The notes: generated by a model from the sequence alone, not told the origin. 64,000 nucleotides of DNA from DATFDN01 sp963767645 (GCA_963767645.1 CAVYEW010000008.1:310001-374000); one strand, 5' to 3'; shown: positions 17,148 through 26,152, numbered from the stretch's first letter. Program-made: numbers and translations.

Positions 17148-18212
17148 CTACCGCAGCCCGGCGTGGCGCCGCTTCTGGATGTTGTCCAAGTAGACCACGG
17201 CGGCGATCAGCAGGCCCTCGATCACCATCTGCCAGAACGGATCGACGCCCATCAGGTTGGCGCCGTTGCCGATCGTGGTGAACAGCAGCGATCCGATGAA
17301 GCAGCCGACGATGGTGCCGCGGCCGCCGAACAGGCTGGCGCCGCCCACCACCGCCGCGGCGATCGCCTGCAGCTCATAGCCGCTCGCCGCCGTCGGCGTG
17401 CCCATGGAAAGCCGCGCGACCAGCAACATGCCGCCGACCGCCGCGAACGTGGCCGACAGCCCATAGGCCACCAGCGTCACCGCGGTGACGTTGATGCCGA
17501 CGCGCATGGCCAATTCGGTGTTGCTGCCGAGCGCGTACATGTAGCGCCCGATCCGCGTGCGCCGCAGCAAGAAATCGGAGCAGATGCCGATCACCGCCAT
17601 CACCACGAACAGCGTGGGAATGCCGCCCAGGCTGGTGTCGGAGACGAGATGGAGCGCGTCCGGCATCCCGGCGATGGTCATGCCGCCGGACAGCAGCAGC
17701 GCCAGGCCGCGGAAACCTTGCAGACCCGCCAAGGTGACGATGAAGGCGGGGATGCCGAGCCGGTCGATCGCCAGCCCGTTGATGACGCCCACCAGCACAC
17801 CGGCCGCGAGCCCCACCACCCCCGCCGCGGCGATCGGCACCCCGTTGCTCAGCAACATGCTGAACACGATCCCCACCAGCCCGGCGACCGAGCCCACTGA
17901 GAGATCAATACCGGCCAGCACGATGGAGAACAGCTCGCCAAACGCGATGACGCTGGCGATCGAGACCTGGCGCAGGATGTTGGTGATGTTGCCCACAGTC
18001 CAGAAGAACGGCGTGGCGAGGCCAAGAGCGATCCACAGCAGCGCAGTCAGCGCGGCAACGTAGGTCTCGAGCGGGAGCCGATTGCGGAACTCAGCCAGGG
18101 TGAACCGCGCGGGCTCGTCGGCGGGAGAGTGTACGCCCGGCACCTGCGGCTGCGGCGCCAGGTCGGCGCTGCTACTGCCCGGCTGCTCCAGGACGGGCAA
18201 CCGGTCACTCAC
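17148..18212 (-). CDS. Sugar ABC transporter permease (RbsC/FrcC-like)
   Basis: This 354-residue permease of the BPD_transp_2 family has about ten hydrophobic segments. It carries the signature IVLAGIDLSVGSVAGLVG and the EAA-like loop GLQGFRGLALLLSGG. It forms the membrane channel for the binding protein and ATPase encoded just upstream. The GTG start at 18212 overlaps the binding-protein stop by 8 bp, indicating translational coupling. One permease gene plus a single-domain ATPase resembles the fructose-type FrcBCA system. The sugar is inferred from family only. Confidence 0.88.
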   Translation of the reverse strand: MSDRLPVLEQPGSSSADLAPQPQVPGVHSPADEPARFTLAEFRNRLPLETYVAALTALLWIALGLATPFFWTVGNITNILRQVSIASVIAFGELFSIVLAGIDLSVGSVAGLVGIVFSMLLSNGVPIAAAGVVGLAAGVLVGVINGLAIDRLGIPAFIVTLAGLQGFRGLALLLSGGMTIAGMPDALHLVSDTSLGGIPTLFVVMAVIGICSDFLLRRTRIGRYMYALGSNTELAMRVGINVTAVTLVAYGLSATFAAVGGMLLVARLSMGTPTAASGYELQAIAAAVVGGASLFGGRGTIVGCFIGSLLFTTIGNGANLMGVDPFWQMVIEGLLIAAVVYLDNIQKRRHAGLR

Positions 18213-19197
18213 CGAGGAACGGGCTCAGCTGGTACTTCTTCGGGTCGAGCAGGCCGACGATGCTCGGCGAGGAGATGTTTTGCTTGGTGATGACCTGGAC
18301 ACCGGAATCGACAAATTTCGGCAGCACCACGCCATGCGCCGCGGCCAGCGCGTACCAGACGCCCGCGTAACCCATCATGTAGGGATTCTGCACGATCAGC
18401 CCGTCGATCACGCCGGTGCTCAGGAATTTCACCTCCTGATCGGAGGTATCGAACGCGACCAGGCACAGCTTGTCGCCCAGCTTCTTGTCTGCGACCGCCG
18501 TGCCGGCGCCGTCGCCTTCCAGCTCGTTGTCGGCGAAGATGCCGACCAGGTCCGGCGTCCTGGTAAGCAGATCCTCGGTATCCGCCAGCGCCTTGCTGGC
18601 ATCGTTGTTGCCCACGCGGTGATCGGCGATCTTCAGGCCGGGGTAGGTCTTCAGCTGCTCGACAAATCCCTTGTCGCGATCGTTCAGCGACTGGGCGCCG
18701 GCGAGCGCCGTCAGAAAGGCGACCTTGCCCTCGTCCTTGCCGGTGCGGGCCTTGATGCAGGAGGCCATCTGATCGGCGGCCTTGCGGCCACCGACTTCGT
18801 TGTTGGTGGCCAGGAAGGTGGCGTATTTGTCGGTGCTAGCCGCCGAATCGATCATGACGACCGGGATGCCGGACCCCGTCGCCTTGGCGATCGGCCCCGC
18901 CAGCGCCGCGGCGTTAGTGGCGGCGATCACCAGGGCGGTCGGTTTGGTGGCGAGGGCGTTCTCGGTGATCGATACCTCGCCCGCGGCATCGGTCTCGGAC
19001 GTCGCCCCGAGCGTCTCGATCCTCACGCCCAGAGCCTTGGCGGCGGCGCGCGCGCCGTCAAACACGGTCGCCCAGAACTGCGACGTAGTGGCTTTCACGA
19101 TCACCGGAATGCGCGCCTGCGAGAAATCGGCGGCGCGGGCCGAGGTCATCGCCAGCGCCGTCGCGGTGGTGGCTGCCAGCAACACGCCTTTGTTCAT
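18205..19197 (-). CDS. Sugar ABC transporter periplasmic binding protein (RbsB/FrcB-like)
   Basis: This 330-residue protein has a clear signal peptide (MNKGVLLAATTATALAMTSA, cleaved before ADFSQ). It is a type I periplasmic binding protein with the pattern NNEVGGRKAADQMA, GSGIPVVMIDSA and ADNELEGDGAGTA expected of ribose/fructose/xylose receptors (Peripla_BP_4). It delivers the sugar to the permease encoded downstream. It sits 40 bp after the ATPase gene and overlaps the permease start by 8 bp. Gene order is ATPase, receptor, permease, which differs from the usual receptor-first frc order. Confidence 0.88.
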   Translation of the reverse strand: MNKGVLLAATTATALAMTSARAADFSQARIPVIVKATTSQFWATVFDGARAAAKALGVRIETLGATSETDAAGEVSITENALATKPTALVIAATNAAALAGPIAKATGSGIPVVMIDSAASTDKYATFLATNNEVGGRKAADQMASCIKARTGKDEGKVAFLTALAGAQSLNDRDKGFVEQLKTYPGLKIADHRVGNNDASKALADTEDLLTRTPDLVGIFADNELEGDGAGTAVADKKLGDKLCLVAFDTSDQEVKFLSTGVIDGLIVQNPYMMGYAGVWYALAAAHGVVLPKFVDSGVQVITKQNISSPSIVGLLDPKKYQLSPFLGE

Positions 19198-19237
19198 TCG
19201 CTCTCTCCTGGTGTGCAGGCTCGCCCTCGCTGCTCGA

Positions 19238-19993
19238 TCAGGCCGCCCGCTGCTCTGTGAAGCCGGTCATGTACTTGATCAATTCCTGCTGATCGGTCGC
19301 CTTCGCCTCGGTCAGATGCACGATCCGCCCTCGGAACATCACCGCGATGCGGTCGGCCACCTCCAGGATCTCGATCAGGTTATGGCCGATATAGATTACT
19401 CCGACGCCCTCGAGCGCCAGCCGCCGCGCCAGCGCCACGACATGGTTGCGCTCCATCACCGCGAGCGCTGCGGTCGGCTCGTCCAGGATCACCACCCTCG
19501 CCTTCCAGTAGAGCGCGCGGGCGATCGACACGGCCTGGCGCTGGCCGCCGGAAAGCCGCGAGACGGTACGCGCCCTTTTCGGGATGCGGGTCTCGATCCG
19601 GTCCAGGAGCGCCTGTGTCTCGGCCTGGATCTTCGCGTTGTCGATCACCGGGAGAATGCCGAACAGGCGCTTTATCGGCTCCCGCCCTAGGAAGATGTTC
19701 TCGCCGACGGACAGATCGTCGGCGAGCGCGAGATCCTGATACACGGTCTCGATCCCGAGGCGGCGCGCGCTGGCGGGACCGTCCAGGGTGACAGGCTGGC
19801 CCTCCAGCCGGATCTCCCCAGCGTCGGGCCGATAGACGCCGGCGACGTGCTTGATCAGCGTGGACTTGCCGGCGCCATTGTCGCCCACCACCGCCAGCAC
19901 CTCACCGGCGCGCAGCATCAGGTCCACGCCGCGCAGGACGTGGATCGGGCCGAAGCTCTTCACCAGGCCACGGATTTCGAGAAGCGGCTGCAC
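19238..19993 (-). CDS. Sugar ABC transporter ATP-binding protein (FrcA-like, single domain)
   Basis: This 251-residue ATPase has Walker A GDNGAGKST, the Q-loop in ETVYQDLALADDL, signature LSGGQRQAVSIARAL, Walker B ARVVILDEPTAAL and an H-loop His in IYIGHNL. The single nucleotide-binding domain, unlike the ~500-residue double-domain RbsA/XylG proteins, is the hallmark of FrcA-type ATPases, which work as homodimers. It is the first gene of the three-gene sugar operon, divergent from the prenyltransferase gene. Confidence 0.9.
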   Translation of the reverse strand: MQPLLEIRGLVKSFGPIHVLRGVDLMLRAGEVLAVVGDNGAGKSTLIKHVAGVYRPDAGEIRLEGQPVTLDGPASARRLGIETVYQDLALADDLSVGENIFLGREPIKRLFGILPVIDNAKIQAETQALLDRIETRIPKRARTVSRLSGGQRQAVSIARALYWKARVVILDEPTAALAVMERNHVVALARRLALEGVGVIYIGHNLIEILEVADRIAVMFRGRIVHLTEAKATDQQELIKYMTGFTEQRAA

Positions 19994-20175
19994 GCCCGCT
20001 TGGTTCTCCCCAGCTGATAGTCTTTTGCGCGGACTCTCGCGATGTGGCCGCGCCGCGTCAACCCAGGGGCGCCGAACTGGCCCAGGGGCGGATTTCTTTG
20101 CGAATCACCGACATCGGCATGGCTTGCTGGCCCCGGTGGCGTGTAATCAGGCGCCCTGACCGCCCGGCAGGTTTC

Positions 20176-21063
20176 ATGGACCAGAATCCCCCGATCGCGT
20201 TCCGGGGCCCGCTCCTGGCACCCCCGCCCTCCCGGCGAAGCGCGCTCGTCCGACGACTGCGAAGTCTGGCCCGAAGCTGCGCCGACATCGCCGCCGGCCT
20301 GGCCTACGCGCCCTACGAGGCGCGGCTTCTGTCCGAGGTCCGGGCAGGGCCGGTGCCGCGCCACGTCGGCATCATCCTGGACGGCAATCGCCGCCACGCG
20401 CGCGGCCACGGCCTCCGCGATTTCCGGCGCATCTACGAGATGGGAGCCGGCAAGCTGGACGAGGTGCTGGACTGGTGCGCCGCGCTCGGCGTCGGCGCCG
20501 TCACCCTCTGGGTCTGCTCGACCGACAACATGGCCCGCCCGGCCGAGGAGATCTCGGGCATCCTGGCCGCGATCGAATCCAAGATGCGCGGCCTGGCCGC
20601 CGATCCCCGCCTGCACCGCCTCGGTGTTCGGGTGCAGGCGATCGGACGGGTCGATCTGCTGCCGGAGAGCCTGGTGGACGCGATTGAGCGGGCGCGGCGG
20701 GCGACCGAGGGAAACCGGCAGATGACGCTCACCATCGCTGCCAATTACGGCGGCCGGGAGGAGATCGCCGACGCGCTGCGCTCGCTGCTGCGCGACTGCG
20801 CCGCGCACCAGCTCACGCTGGAGCAGGCGACCGAGGTGGTGACGCCGGAGGCGATCGGGCGGCACCTCTATTCGCCGAGCCTGCCCGATCCCGACCTCAT
20901 CATCCGCACCAGCGGCGAACTGCGCCTGTCGGGCTTCCTGCTGTGGCAGAGCGTCCACAGCGAGTACCACTTCACGGACGTAAACTGGCCGGCCTTCCGC
21001 CGCATCGACTTCCTGCGCGCGATCCGCACCTATCAGGCGCGCGACCGCCGGTTCGGGCGCTAG
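20176..21063 (+). CDS. cis-Prenyltransferase (UppS/isoprenyl transferase family), atypical
   Basis: This ~295-residue member of the undecaprenyl diphosphate synthase family has the first-strand motif HVGIILDGNRRHARGHGL, where canonical UppS has DGNGRWA, WVCSTDNMARP, and the C-terminal IRTSGELRLSGFLLWQS and SEYHF blocks that bind isopentenyl diphosphate. The catalytic Asp in DGN is kept. It condenses isopentenyl diphosphate in cis. The altered GNRRH and the ~60-residue basic N-terminal extension set it apart from housekeeping UppS, which is normally next to cdsA/dxr; no such neighbours are here. It may make a shorter polyprenol. I chose ATG 20176. Confidence 0.8.
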   Translation: MDQNPPIAFRGPLLAPPPSRRSALVRRLRSLARSCADIAAGLAYAPYEARLLSEVRAGPVPRHVGIILDGNRRHARGHGLRDFRRIYEMGAGKLDEVLDWCAALGVGAVTLWVCSTDNMARPAEEISGILAAIESKMRGLAADPRLHRLGVRVQAIGRVDLLPESLVDAIERARRATEGNRQMTLTIAANYGGREEIADALRSLLRDCAAHQLTLEQATEVVTPEAIGRHLYSPSLPDPDLIIRTSGELRLSGFLLWQSVHSEYHFTDVNWPAFRRIDFLRAIRTYQARDRRFGR

Positions 21064-21082
21064 CCGCGAACGGGCGAGGGCT

Positions 21083-22207
21083 CTACGGCCCGAACTCCGC
21101 CCGTATTTCCACCGAATGCTCCCCGATCCCCGGCACCGGCCCCAGCGCGCGCGGGCCGTCCGCGGCCAGCACCGGCGGCGCGGCGATCGATACCGCGCCG
21201 TTCGGCGTCGCCACGCTGGTCCGCCGCAGCGCCGGGTGTCGCGCGAACGCGGCGACGTCGTTGACGAAGCCGAAGGCGGTATTGGCGCGACGCAGCCGCG
21301 CGGCCGCCTCCTCCCGCGTCAGGCGCGCAAAGGATGCGGCGATATGCCCGTCCACCATCTCGCGGTGCGCCACGCGCACCACGTTGGTCTCGAAACCGGG
21401 GCGCTTCGGCAAATCCGGCTCCTCAAGGAATTCCGCGCAGAACTGTGCCCACTCGCGTTCGTTCTGGATCGCGATCAGCACCAGCGCGCCATCGGCGAGT
21501 GCGAACGCACCGTAGGGGCAGATCGAGGGATGCGCGAGGCCGAGCCGCGCCGGCGCCTTGCCGGTGCCCTCGAAATAGAGCAGCGGCACGTTCATCCAGT
21601 CCGCCATGCCGTCGAACAGGCTTACCGCAAGCCCCTTGCCGCGCCCGGTGGTCGCGCGCTCGATCAGCGCCTCCAGGATGCTGGCATGGGCGGCCATGCC
21701 GGCGGCGATGTCGCAGGCCGACACGCCGACCCGGCCCGGCCCAGCCGGATGGCCGGTGATCATCGCCAGCCCGGACTCGGCCTGCACCAGCAGGTCATAG
21801 GCCTTCATGGTGGCGTACTCGCCGCTCTCGCCGTAGCCGGAGATGTCCACGGTGATCAGGCGCGGATGGCGCGCGCGCAGCGCCGCCGAGCCGAAGCCGG
21901 CGCGCGCCGCCGCGCCAGGGGCGAGGTTCTGGATGAATACATCCGCGCGCGCCAGGATGCCGTGCAGCAGCGCCGCGTCTTCCGCGTCCTTGATATCGGC
22001 GACCAGGCTCTGCTTGCCGCGATTGAGCCACACGAAATAGCTCGAGTATCCCTTCGCCGCCTCGTCGTAGCCGCGCGCGAAATCCCCTTCCGGCCGCTCC
22101 ACCTTGATGACCCGCGCCCCGGCATCGGCTAGCCGCGAGCTCGCGTAGGGCGCCGCGACCGCCTGCTCGAGCGACAGGACGAGCAGGCCGGTGAGCGGCC
22201 CGGTCAT
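21083..22207 (-). CDS. Family III CoA-transferase (CaiB/BaiF type)
   Basis: This 374-residue protein has the class III CoA-transferase pattern: VLSLEQAVAAPYASSRLADAGARVIKVERP at the N-terminus, the NRGKQSL segment, and the catalytic Asp in MKAYDLLVQAESG that forms the aspartyl-CoA anhydride. It moves CoA between carboxylic acids. Its ATG overlaps the stop of the upstream acyl-CoA dehydrogenase gene as TGATG, so the two are translationally coupled. The pair suggests activation and oxidation of an organic acid, substrate unknown. Confidence 0.88.
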   Translation of the reverse strand: MTGPLTGLLVLSLEQAVAAPYASSRLADAGARVIKVERPEGDFARGYDEAAKGYSSYFVWLNRGKQSLVADIKDAEDAALLHGILARADVFIQNLAPGAAARAGFGSAALRARHPRLITVDISGYGESGEYATMKAYDLLVQAESGLAMITGHPAGPGRVGVSACDIAAGMAAHASILEALIERATTGRGKGLAVSLFDGMADWMNVPLLYFEGTGKAPARLGLAHPSICPYGAFALADGALVLIAIQNEREWAQFCAEFLEEPDLPKRPGFETNVVRVAHREMVDGHIAASFARLTREEAAARLRRANTAFGFVNDVAAFARHPALRRTSVATPNGAVSIAAPPVLAADGPRALGPVPGIGEHSVEIRAEFGP

Positions 22208-23373
22208 CAGTAGCTCCGCGGCAGGCCGAGGACGTGCTCGGCGATGTAAGACAGCACCAGGTTCGTGCTGATCGGCGCCACCTGATAGAGCCGCGTCTCG
22301 CGGAACTTGCGCTCGACGTCGTATTCCTCGGCGAAGCCGAAGCCGCCATGCGTCTGGATACAGGCCTCGCCGGCGGCCCAGGAGGCTTCGGCGGCGAGCA
22401 TCTTGGCCATGTTCGCCTCCTCTCCGCAGGGCAGCCCGGCCTCGAACTTGCGGCAGCCTTCATGCACCAGCAGCTCGGCCGCCCGCATCTGCGCATAGGC
22501 CCGCGCGATCGGAAACTGCACGCCCTGGTTCTGCCCGATCGGGCGGTTGAACACGCGCCGGTCCTGGGCGTAGGCGACCGAGCGGCGGGTGAACCATTTG
22601 GCGTCGCCGATGCACTCGGCCGCGATCAGCAGCCGCTCGGCGTTCATCCCGTCCAGAATGTAGCGGAACCCCTGGCCCTCCTCGCCGACCAGATTCTTGG
22701 CCGGAACAACCACGTTGTCGAAAAATATCTCCGTCGAGTTGTGGTTCATCATGGTGCGGATCGGCCGGATGGTCATGCCGTGGCCGACCGCCTCGCGCAT
22801 GTCGACGATGAAGGTGGACAGCCCCTGAGTGCGCGAGCGGGCCTGCTCGCGCGGGGTGGTCCGCGCCAGCAGCAGCATGAGGTCGGAGTGCTCGGCGCGG
22901 CTGGTCCAGACCTTCTGGCCGTTGACGACGTAACGGTCGCCGTCCCGGCGGGCGAAGGTGCGCAGGCTGGTGGTGTCGGTGCCGCTGGTCGGCTCGGTCA
23001 CGCCGAACGCCTGCAGCCGCAATTCGCCGGTGGCGATCTTGGGCAAGTAGGCACGTTTCTGCTCCTCCGAGCCGTGCCGCAGGATCGTGCCCATGATGTA
23101 CATCTGGGCGTGGCAGGCGGCTCCATTGCAGCCCTCGGCCTGCACCGTCTCCAGGATCGCCGCCGCCGCCGAGAGAGGCAGGCCGGCGCCGCCATACTCC
23201 TCGGGGATCAGGGCGGCGAGATAACCGGCCTCGGTCAAGGCTGCCACGAACGCGGTCGGATAGGCGCGGTCCCGGTCCAGCTCCCGCCAGTACTCCCCGG
23301 GGAAGCGGGCACAGAGCTTGCGCACTTCTTCGCGTATTTCCGCGTGCTCGGAGTTTGGATTATGCTGTTCCAT
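22207..23373 (-). CDS. Acyl-CoA dehydrogenase
   Basis: This 388-residue FAD enzyme starts at ATG 23373 with GGGA upstream; an ORF extension to 23517 is spurious. Family motifs are present: PEEYGGAGL, FGVTEPTSGTDTTSLRTFA (FAD/substrate binding), RYVVNGQKVWTSRAEHSD, and near the C-terminus the THGGFGFAEEYDVER block. The usual catalytic Glu position is not pinned here. It oxidises an acyl-CoA at the alpha-beta bond and passes electrons to ETF. It leads a two-gene operon with the CoA-transferase. Confidence 0.9.
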   Translation of the reverse strand: MEQHNPNSEHAEIREEVRKLCARFPGEYWRELDRDRAYPTAFVAALTEAGYLAALIPEEYGGAGLPLSAAAAILETVQAEGCNGAACHAQMYIMGTILRHGSEEQKRAYLPKIATGELRLQAFGVTEPTSGTDTTSLRTFARRDGDRYVVNGQKVWTSRAEHSDLMLLLARTTPREQARSRTQGLSTFIVDMREAVGHGMTIRPIRTMMNHNSTEIFFDNVVVPAKNLVGEEGQGFRYILDGMNAERLLIAAECIGDAKWFTRRSVAYAQDRRVFNRPIGQNQGVQFPIARAYAQMRAAELLVHEGCRKFEAGLPCGEEANMAKMLAAEASWAAGEACIQTHGGFGFAEEYDVERKFRETRLYQVAPISTNLVLSYIAEHVLGLPRSY

Positions 23374-23510
23374 GCAGCGGGTCCCTTCCAGGACGTGAAT
23401 AGGCTGGGCGAAGCGGGAGGGCCAGAGGCTGCCACACGTCCGCATGAGCGTCGAACTCGATGCAGGGGCGGACGTTGTGGGAGTACCTGCATCGTGGACA
23501 GGAGCCAGAC

Positions 23511-23993
23511 ATGCCATTCGACGGAAGGGAGTTCACCGGCGCCACAATCGTCCCACCCGCGCCGGCGGTTCCGCAGACTCCGACACTTTGGGATCGCGTA
23601 CGCGTCGCCACCCAGTCCTTCCTGCCGCGGCTCCGGGCGTTGCCGCCGCTGCGGTCGTTCTCACCCGATCCAGCGGTCCCGACGGAGGTTGCGACCGTTC
23701 AACTTCTCACGATTGCCCGCGCACTTATCGCCGACGAGGAAAACTGGGTGCAGGGCCGGTACGAGACGATCGATGGCCGGCGGTGTGCCGTAGGCGCCCT
23801 GCGGGTCGCCTCCCGCCTCATGGGCGTGCGCACGCCCCCGCGCGATGCCACGGGCGTGCTGCTGACCGTCGCCAATGGTCGCGGTTTCAACGACATCGAA
23901 AAGATGAACGATCGTTCGACCCACGCGCAGGTGCTGTCGGCCTTCGACGAGGCGATCACCCGGGCCAACGCGCGCAACAGCGCGATCGGCTGA
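23511..23993 (+). CDS. Conserved hypothetical protein, DUF6197-like
   Basis: This 160-residue protein starts at ATG 23511 with AGGAG eight bases upstream. The second half has the pattern ARALIADEENWVQGRYE, GRRCAVGALR and HAQVLSAFDEAITRAN, which resembles a family (DUF6197-like) with a conserved Trp, a Cys in CAVGAL and an FD..I helix. The first 60 residues are Pro-rich and probably disordered. No enzyme motif or signal peptide is visible. It is monocistronic and divergent from the acyl-CoA dehydrogenase. Confidence 0.65.
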   Translation: MPFDGREFTGATIVPPAPAVPQTPTLWDRVRVATQSFLPRLRALPPLRSFSPDPAVPTEVATVQLLTIARALIADEENWVQGRYETIDGRRCAVGALRVASRLMGVRTPPRDATGVLLTVANGRGFNDIEKMNDRSTHAQVLSAFDEAITRANARNSAIG

Positions 23994-24203
23994 GCGGCGC
24001 CTCCCGCGGCCTCCGGTCCACTACGGAAACGGGGGCCGTTCCGGGAGCGCTACGCGGCTGGCTGAGGCTTCTAAGCCCGGCTCTCCTTAGAGGAAGGGGA
24101 GGGGATTGGTGCGGGCCGCGGAATGGCGGCCATGGCTGCGCGCACGATGCAGGATTGCGCGCCGCTTCATTTTGCGTGAGGGCATAAAAAACGAATAGTG
24201 AAT

Positions 24204-24229
24204 GAAACCGTATCCGGCGTAGCTTCGTT
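24204..24229 (+). promoter_or_regulatory. EcfG-like general stress promoter
   Basis: GAAAC (24204-24208), then exactly 17 bases, then CGTT (24226-24229). The alphaproteobacterial EcfG sigma consensus is GGAAC with 16-17 bases to CGTT. It lies 55 bp upstream of the small His-rich gene. One mismatch in the -35; inference from motif and position. Confidence 0.5.
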
Positions 24230-24284
24230 AATGCCTCCACCGTGCCGGTGGGATACGGCAACGAAGTTATATGACGAGGAAACC

Positions 24285-24485
24285 ATGCCCCAGGCGACGC
24301 ACACGAAAGCAGCCGAGTTGCACGAGACCGCCGCGAAGGCACACCGCACGGCGGCTGAGCACCACGGCAAGGGCGACCACAAGGCCGCGCACACGCATTC
24401 CGAGAAGGCCCACATGCACTCCAAGGATGCGCACGAGCATTCTACGCAGGCGCACAGCAAGAGCAGCCAACACGCCAAGAAGTAG
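24285..24485 (+). CDS. Small histidine-rich repeat protein
   Basis: This 66-residue protein starts at ATG 24285 with GACGAGGA upstream. It consists almost entirely of Ala, His, Lys, Glu and Ser in a helical repeat (AAELHETAAKAHRTAAEHHG, then HSEKAHMHSKDAHEHSTQAH). Similar short proteins are widespread in Proteobacteria; they are probably amphipathic, possibly metal- or DNA-binding, and function is not established. An EcfG-like promoter upstream and a bidirectional hairpin downstream make it a self-contained unit, suggesting a stress-induced role (inference). Confidence 0.75.
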   Translation: MPQATHTKAAELHETAAKAHRTAAEHHGKGDHKAAHTHSEKAHMHSKDAHEHSTQAHSKSSQHAKK

Positions 24486-24503
24486 ACAGGCGGCATAAAA
24501 AGA

Positions 24504-24532
24504 GGGCCCGCAGAGGCGGCCTCTGCGGGCCC
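24504..24532 (-). terminator. Perfect 13-bp hairpin terminator, likely bidirectional
   Basis: GGGCCCGCAGAGG (24504-24516) pairs perfectly with CCTCTGCGGGCCC (24520-24532) around a 3-base loop. On the minus strand the stem is followed by a TCTTTTTATG tract, a classic intrinsic terminator for the YbdK-like gene. It also sits just after the His-rich gene stop on the plus strand, where no T-tract follows. Confidence 0.85.
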
Positions 24533-24565
24533 GTCGTGTCGGCGTTATGCCAATTATCGGCGGCC

Positions 24566-25699
24566 TCAGCCCTCTGCCGCAGTTCCGACCGTCGCCTCGG
24601 CAAGCCAATCCACGACCGTGGCGAGCGCGTCGCGCCCACCCAGCCCACGCCCGCGCGCCTCGGCGAGAATGGCGAGTTGGCGATCCGCGCTGGTGCCCTC
24701 CGCCAAAATGGCGCGCGCAGACTCGACCTCATCCCGGCAACCCAGGGCATCCGCGTCCTCCTCCAAAAGCGCGAGCGTCGCATCGAGGCGGGAGGCAAAC
24801 GGCCCAGCAGCGCCCGAGGCCTCGTCGATCAGGTCCGCGCGCACCCCGAAGCGCTGCGCGCGCCATAGATTCTCTGCGGCGAGCGCCCGGGAGGCGCCGG
24901 TCAGTCCGCGGTTCAGATCCGGCCTCCGGTCCACGAGGCGCACCAAGCAGCGAAAGAGGGCCGCGATGGCGACGGTGTCGCGAAGGCGCGTGCAGCTGTC
25001 CGCAACCCGCAACTCGAGAGTCGGATAGCGCACGGAGGGCCGCAGCGTCCACCACAGGAAGCTGGCGTCCGCGATCGCCCCTGCCCGGGTCATCACCGCC
25101 ACATAACGCTCGAAATCCTCCGGCCCGGCAAACAAATCGGGTAGGCCGCTGCGAGGCATCTCGCCGAACGCGGACAGGCGGTAGCCGGCGAGCCCGGTGG
25201 CGCGCCCCTGCCAGAAGGGCGACGATGTGGAGAGCGCCAGCAGCAGCGGCATGAAGGGCAGCAACCGGTTCATGAGGTCCACCCGCGACTCGGGCCGGGG
25301 CACCTCGACATGGACGTGCATGCCGCAGATCACGCTGCGGCGGCCCACCATGCGCAGCTCACGCATGATCCCCTCGTACCGGTCGGCTTCGGTATGGCTT
25401 TGCCGCGACCAACGCGCGATGGGGTGGGTGCCGGCCGCGAGCACCAGGAGCCCGTGCGGGCGTGCAACCTCGGCAAGGCCGGCGCGCAGCACGCTCAAAG
25501 TCTCGCGCGCCTGGGCGAAGCTGGTGGCGGGCGGTGTCGCGACCTCGATTTGGGATTGCAGCAACTCGCGCTCGACCTGCGGCAGACACGCACGGGCGGC
25601 CTCATGGAACGCCTTGACCGCGCGCCGGGGCGTACCGCGCGTCGCCGCGTCAGCGAGGAAGTATTCCTCCTCTATGCCGAACCTGTAGCTAGCGCCCAT
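24566..25699 (-). CDS. Carboxylate-amine ligase (YbdK / GCS2 family)
   Basis: This 377-residue protein of the glutamate-cysteine ligase type 2 family begins YRFGIEEEYFLADA, with the metal/ATP-binding acidic cluster EEE, then QSQIEVATPP, GTHPIARW, CGMHVHVEV and the RVADSC block with a substrate Arg. These proteins join a carboxylate to an amine, often with weak glutamate-cysteine ligase activity; the true substrate is unknown. It lies downstream of a PRC-barrel gene on the same strand, separated by a 10-bp stem hairpin, and ends at a strong terminator. Confidence 0.85.
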   Translation of the reverse strand: MGASYRFGIEEEYFLADAATRGTPRRAVKAFHEAARACLPQVERELLQSQIEVATPPATSFAQARETLSVLRAGLAEVARPHGLLVLAAGTHPIARWSRQSHTEADRYEGIMRELRMVGRRSVICGMHVHVEVPRPESRVDLMNRLLPFMPLLLALSTSSPFWQGRATGLAGYRLSAFGEMPRSGLPDLFAGPEDFERYVAVMTRAGAIADASFLWWTLRPSVRYPTLELRVADSCTRLRDTVAIAALFRCLVRLVDRRPDLNRGLTGASRALAAENLWRAQRFGVRADLIDEASGAAGPFASRLDATLALLEEDADALGCRDEVESARAILAEGTSADRQLAILAEARGRGLGGRDALATVVDWLAEATVGTAAEG

Positions 25700-25726
25700 G
25701 CGGATCAGTTTGCCGGTACCCGCCCT

Positions 25727-25754
25727 CCGGGTCGGGGAGCCAATCCCGACCCGG
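25727..25754 (-). terminator. 10-bp GC hairpin between PRC-barrel gene and ligase gene
   Basis: CCGGGTCGGG (25727-25736) pairs with CCCGACCCGG (25745-25754), loop 8. No T-tract follows on either strand, so it may be a weak terminator or RNA-processing structure after the PRC-barrel gene (inference). Confidence 0.45.
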
Positions 25755-25771
25755 TGCGATCCGATGTCCGC

Positions 25772-26152
25772 TTACGGCATCGCGCTGCCGGGCAGCGCGC
25801 CGTAATAGGCGTCGATGTCACGGCCGCGCCTCTCGTCCCAGAGGCTCATCTCGCTGGCCGCGTAGGCCGGCGCGCCTTCCAGCCTGCTCCGGTCGAGGTT
25901 GACGACATAGCCGCCCTGGCCGGTATCGTATTTCAGCTGGTTCCAGGGCAGCGGATGATACTTGTCGCCGATCCCGAGGAAACCGCCAAAACTCAGGATG
26001 GCGTATTCGGTTCTCCCGGAAATCTTGTCGAGCATCACGTCATACACGCTGCCCAGCTTCTCACCGGCCGGATTGTAGACATTCGTACCATTCACCTTGC
26101 TGGCCGCAATGAGACGGCCGCTGGTATCACTCGGGTTGCTGACACTGGCCAT
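25772..26152 (-). CDS. PRC-barrel domain protein
   Basis: This 126-residue soluble protein has a PRC-barrel fold at residues ~14-85 (LIAASKVNGTNVYNPAGEKL, GSVYDVMLDKISGRTEYAIL, then FGGFLGIGDKYHPLPW), the typical RNA/ribosome-maturation-like or photosynthetic H-subunit barrel. The C-terminal tail reads DERRGRDIDAYYGALP. Paralogues of this kind are common stress-induced proteins in alphaproteobacteria. An EcfG-like motif lies upstream. The exact function is unknown. Confidence 0.8.
   Translation of the reverse strand: MASVSNPSDTSGRLIAASKVNGTNVYNPAGEKLGSVYDVMLDKISGRTEYAILSFGGFLGIGDKYHPLPWNQLKYDTGQGGYVVNLDRSRLEGAPAYAASEMSLWDERRGRDIDAYYGALPGSAMP

Noticed and set aside
16602..17900. 432-residue plus-strand frame
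   Set aside because: Antisense to the VOC gene and sugar permease; low-complexity Arg/His/Asp translation with no motif.
22207..23517. Longer acyl-CoA dehydrogenase start at 23517
   Set aside because: The extension overlaps the promoter side of the divergent gene and encodes residues with no dehydrogenase match; 23373 has an SD and family length.
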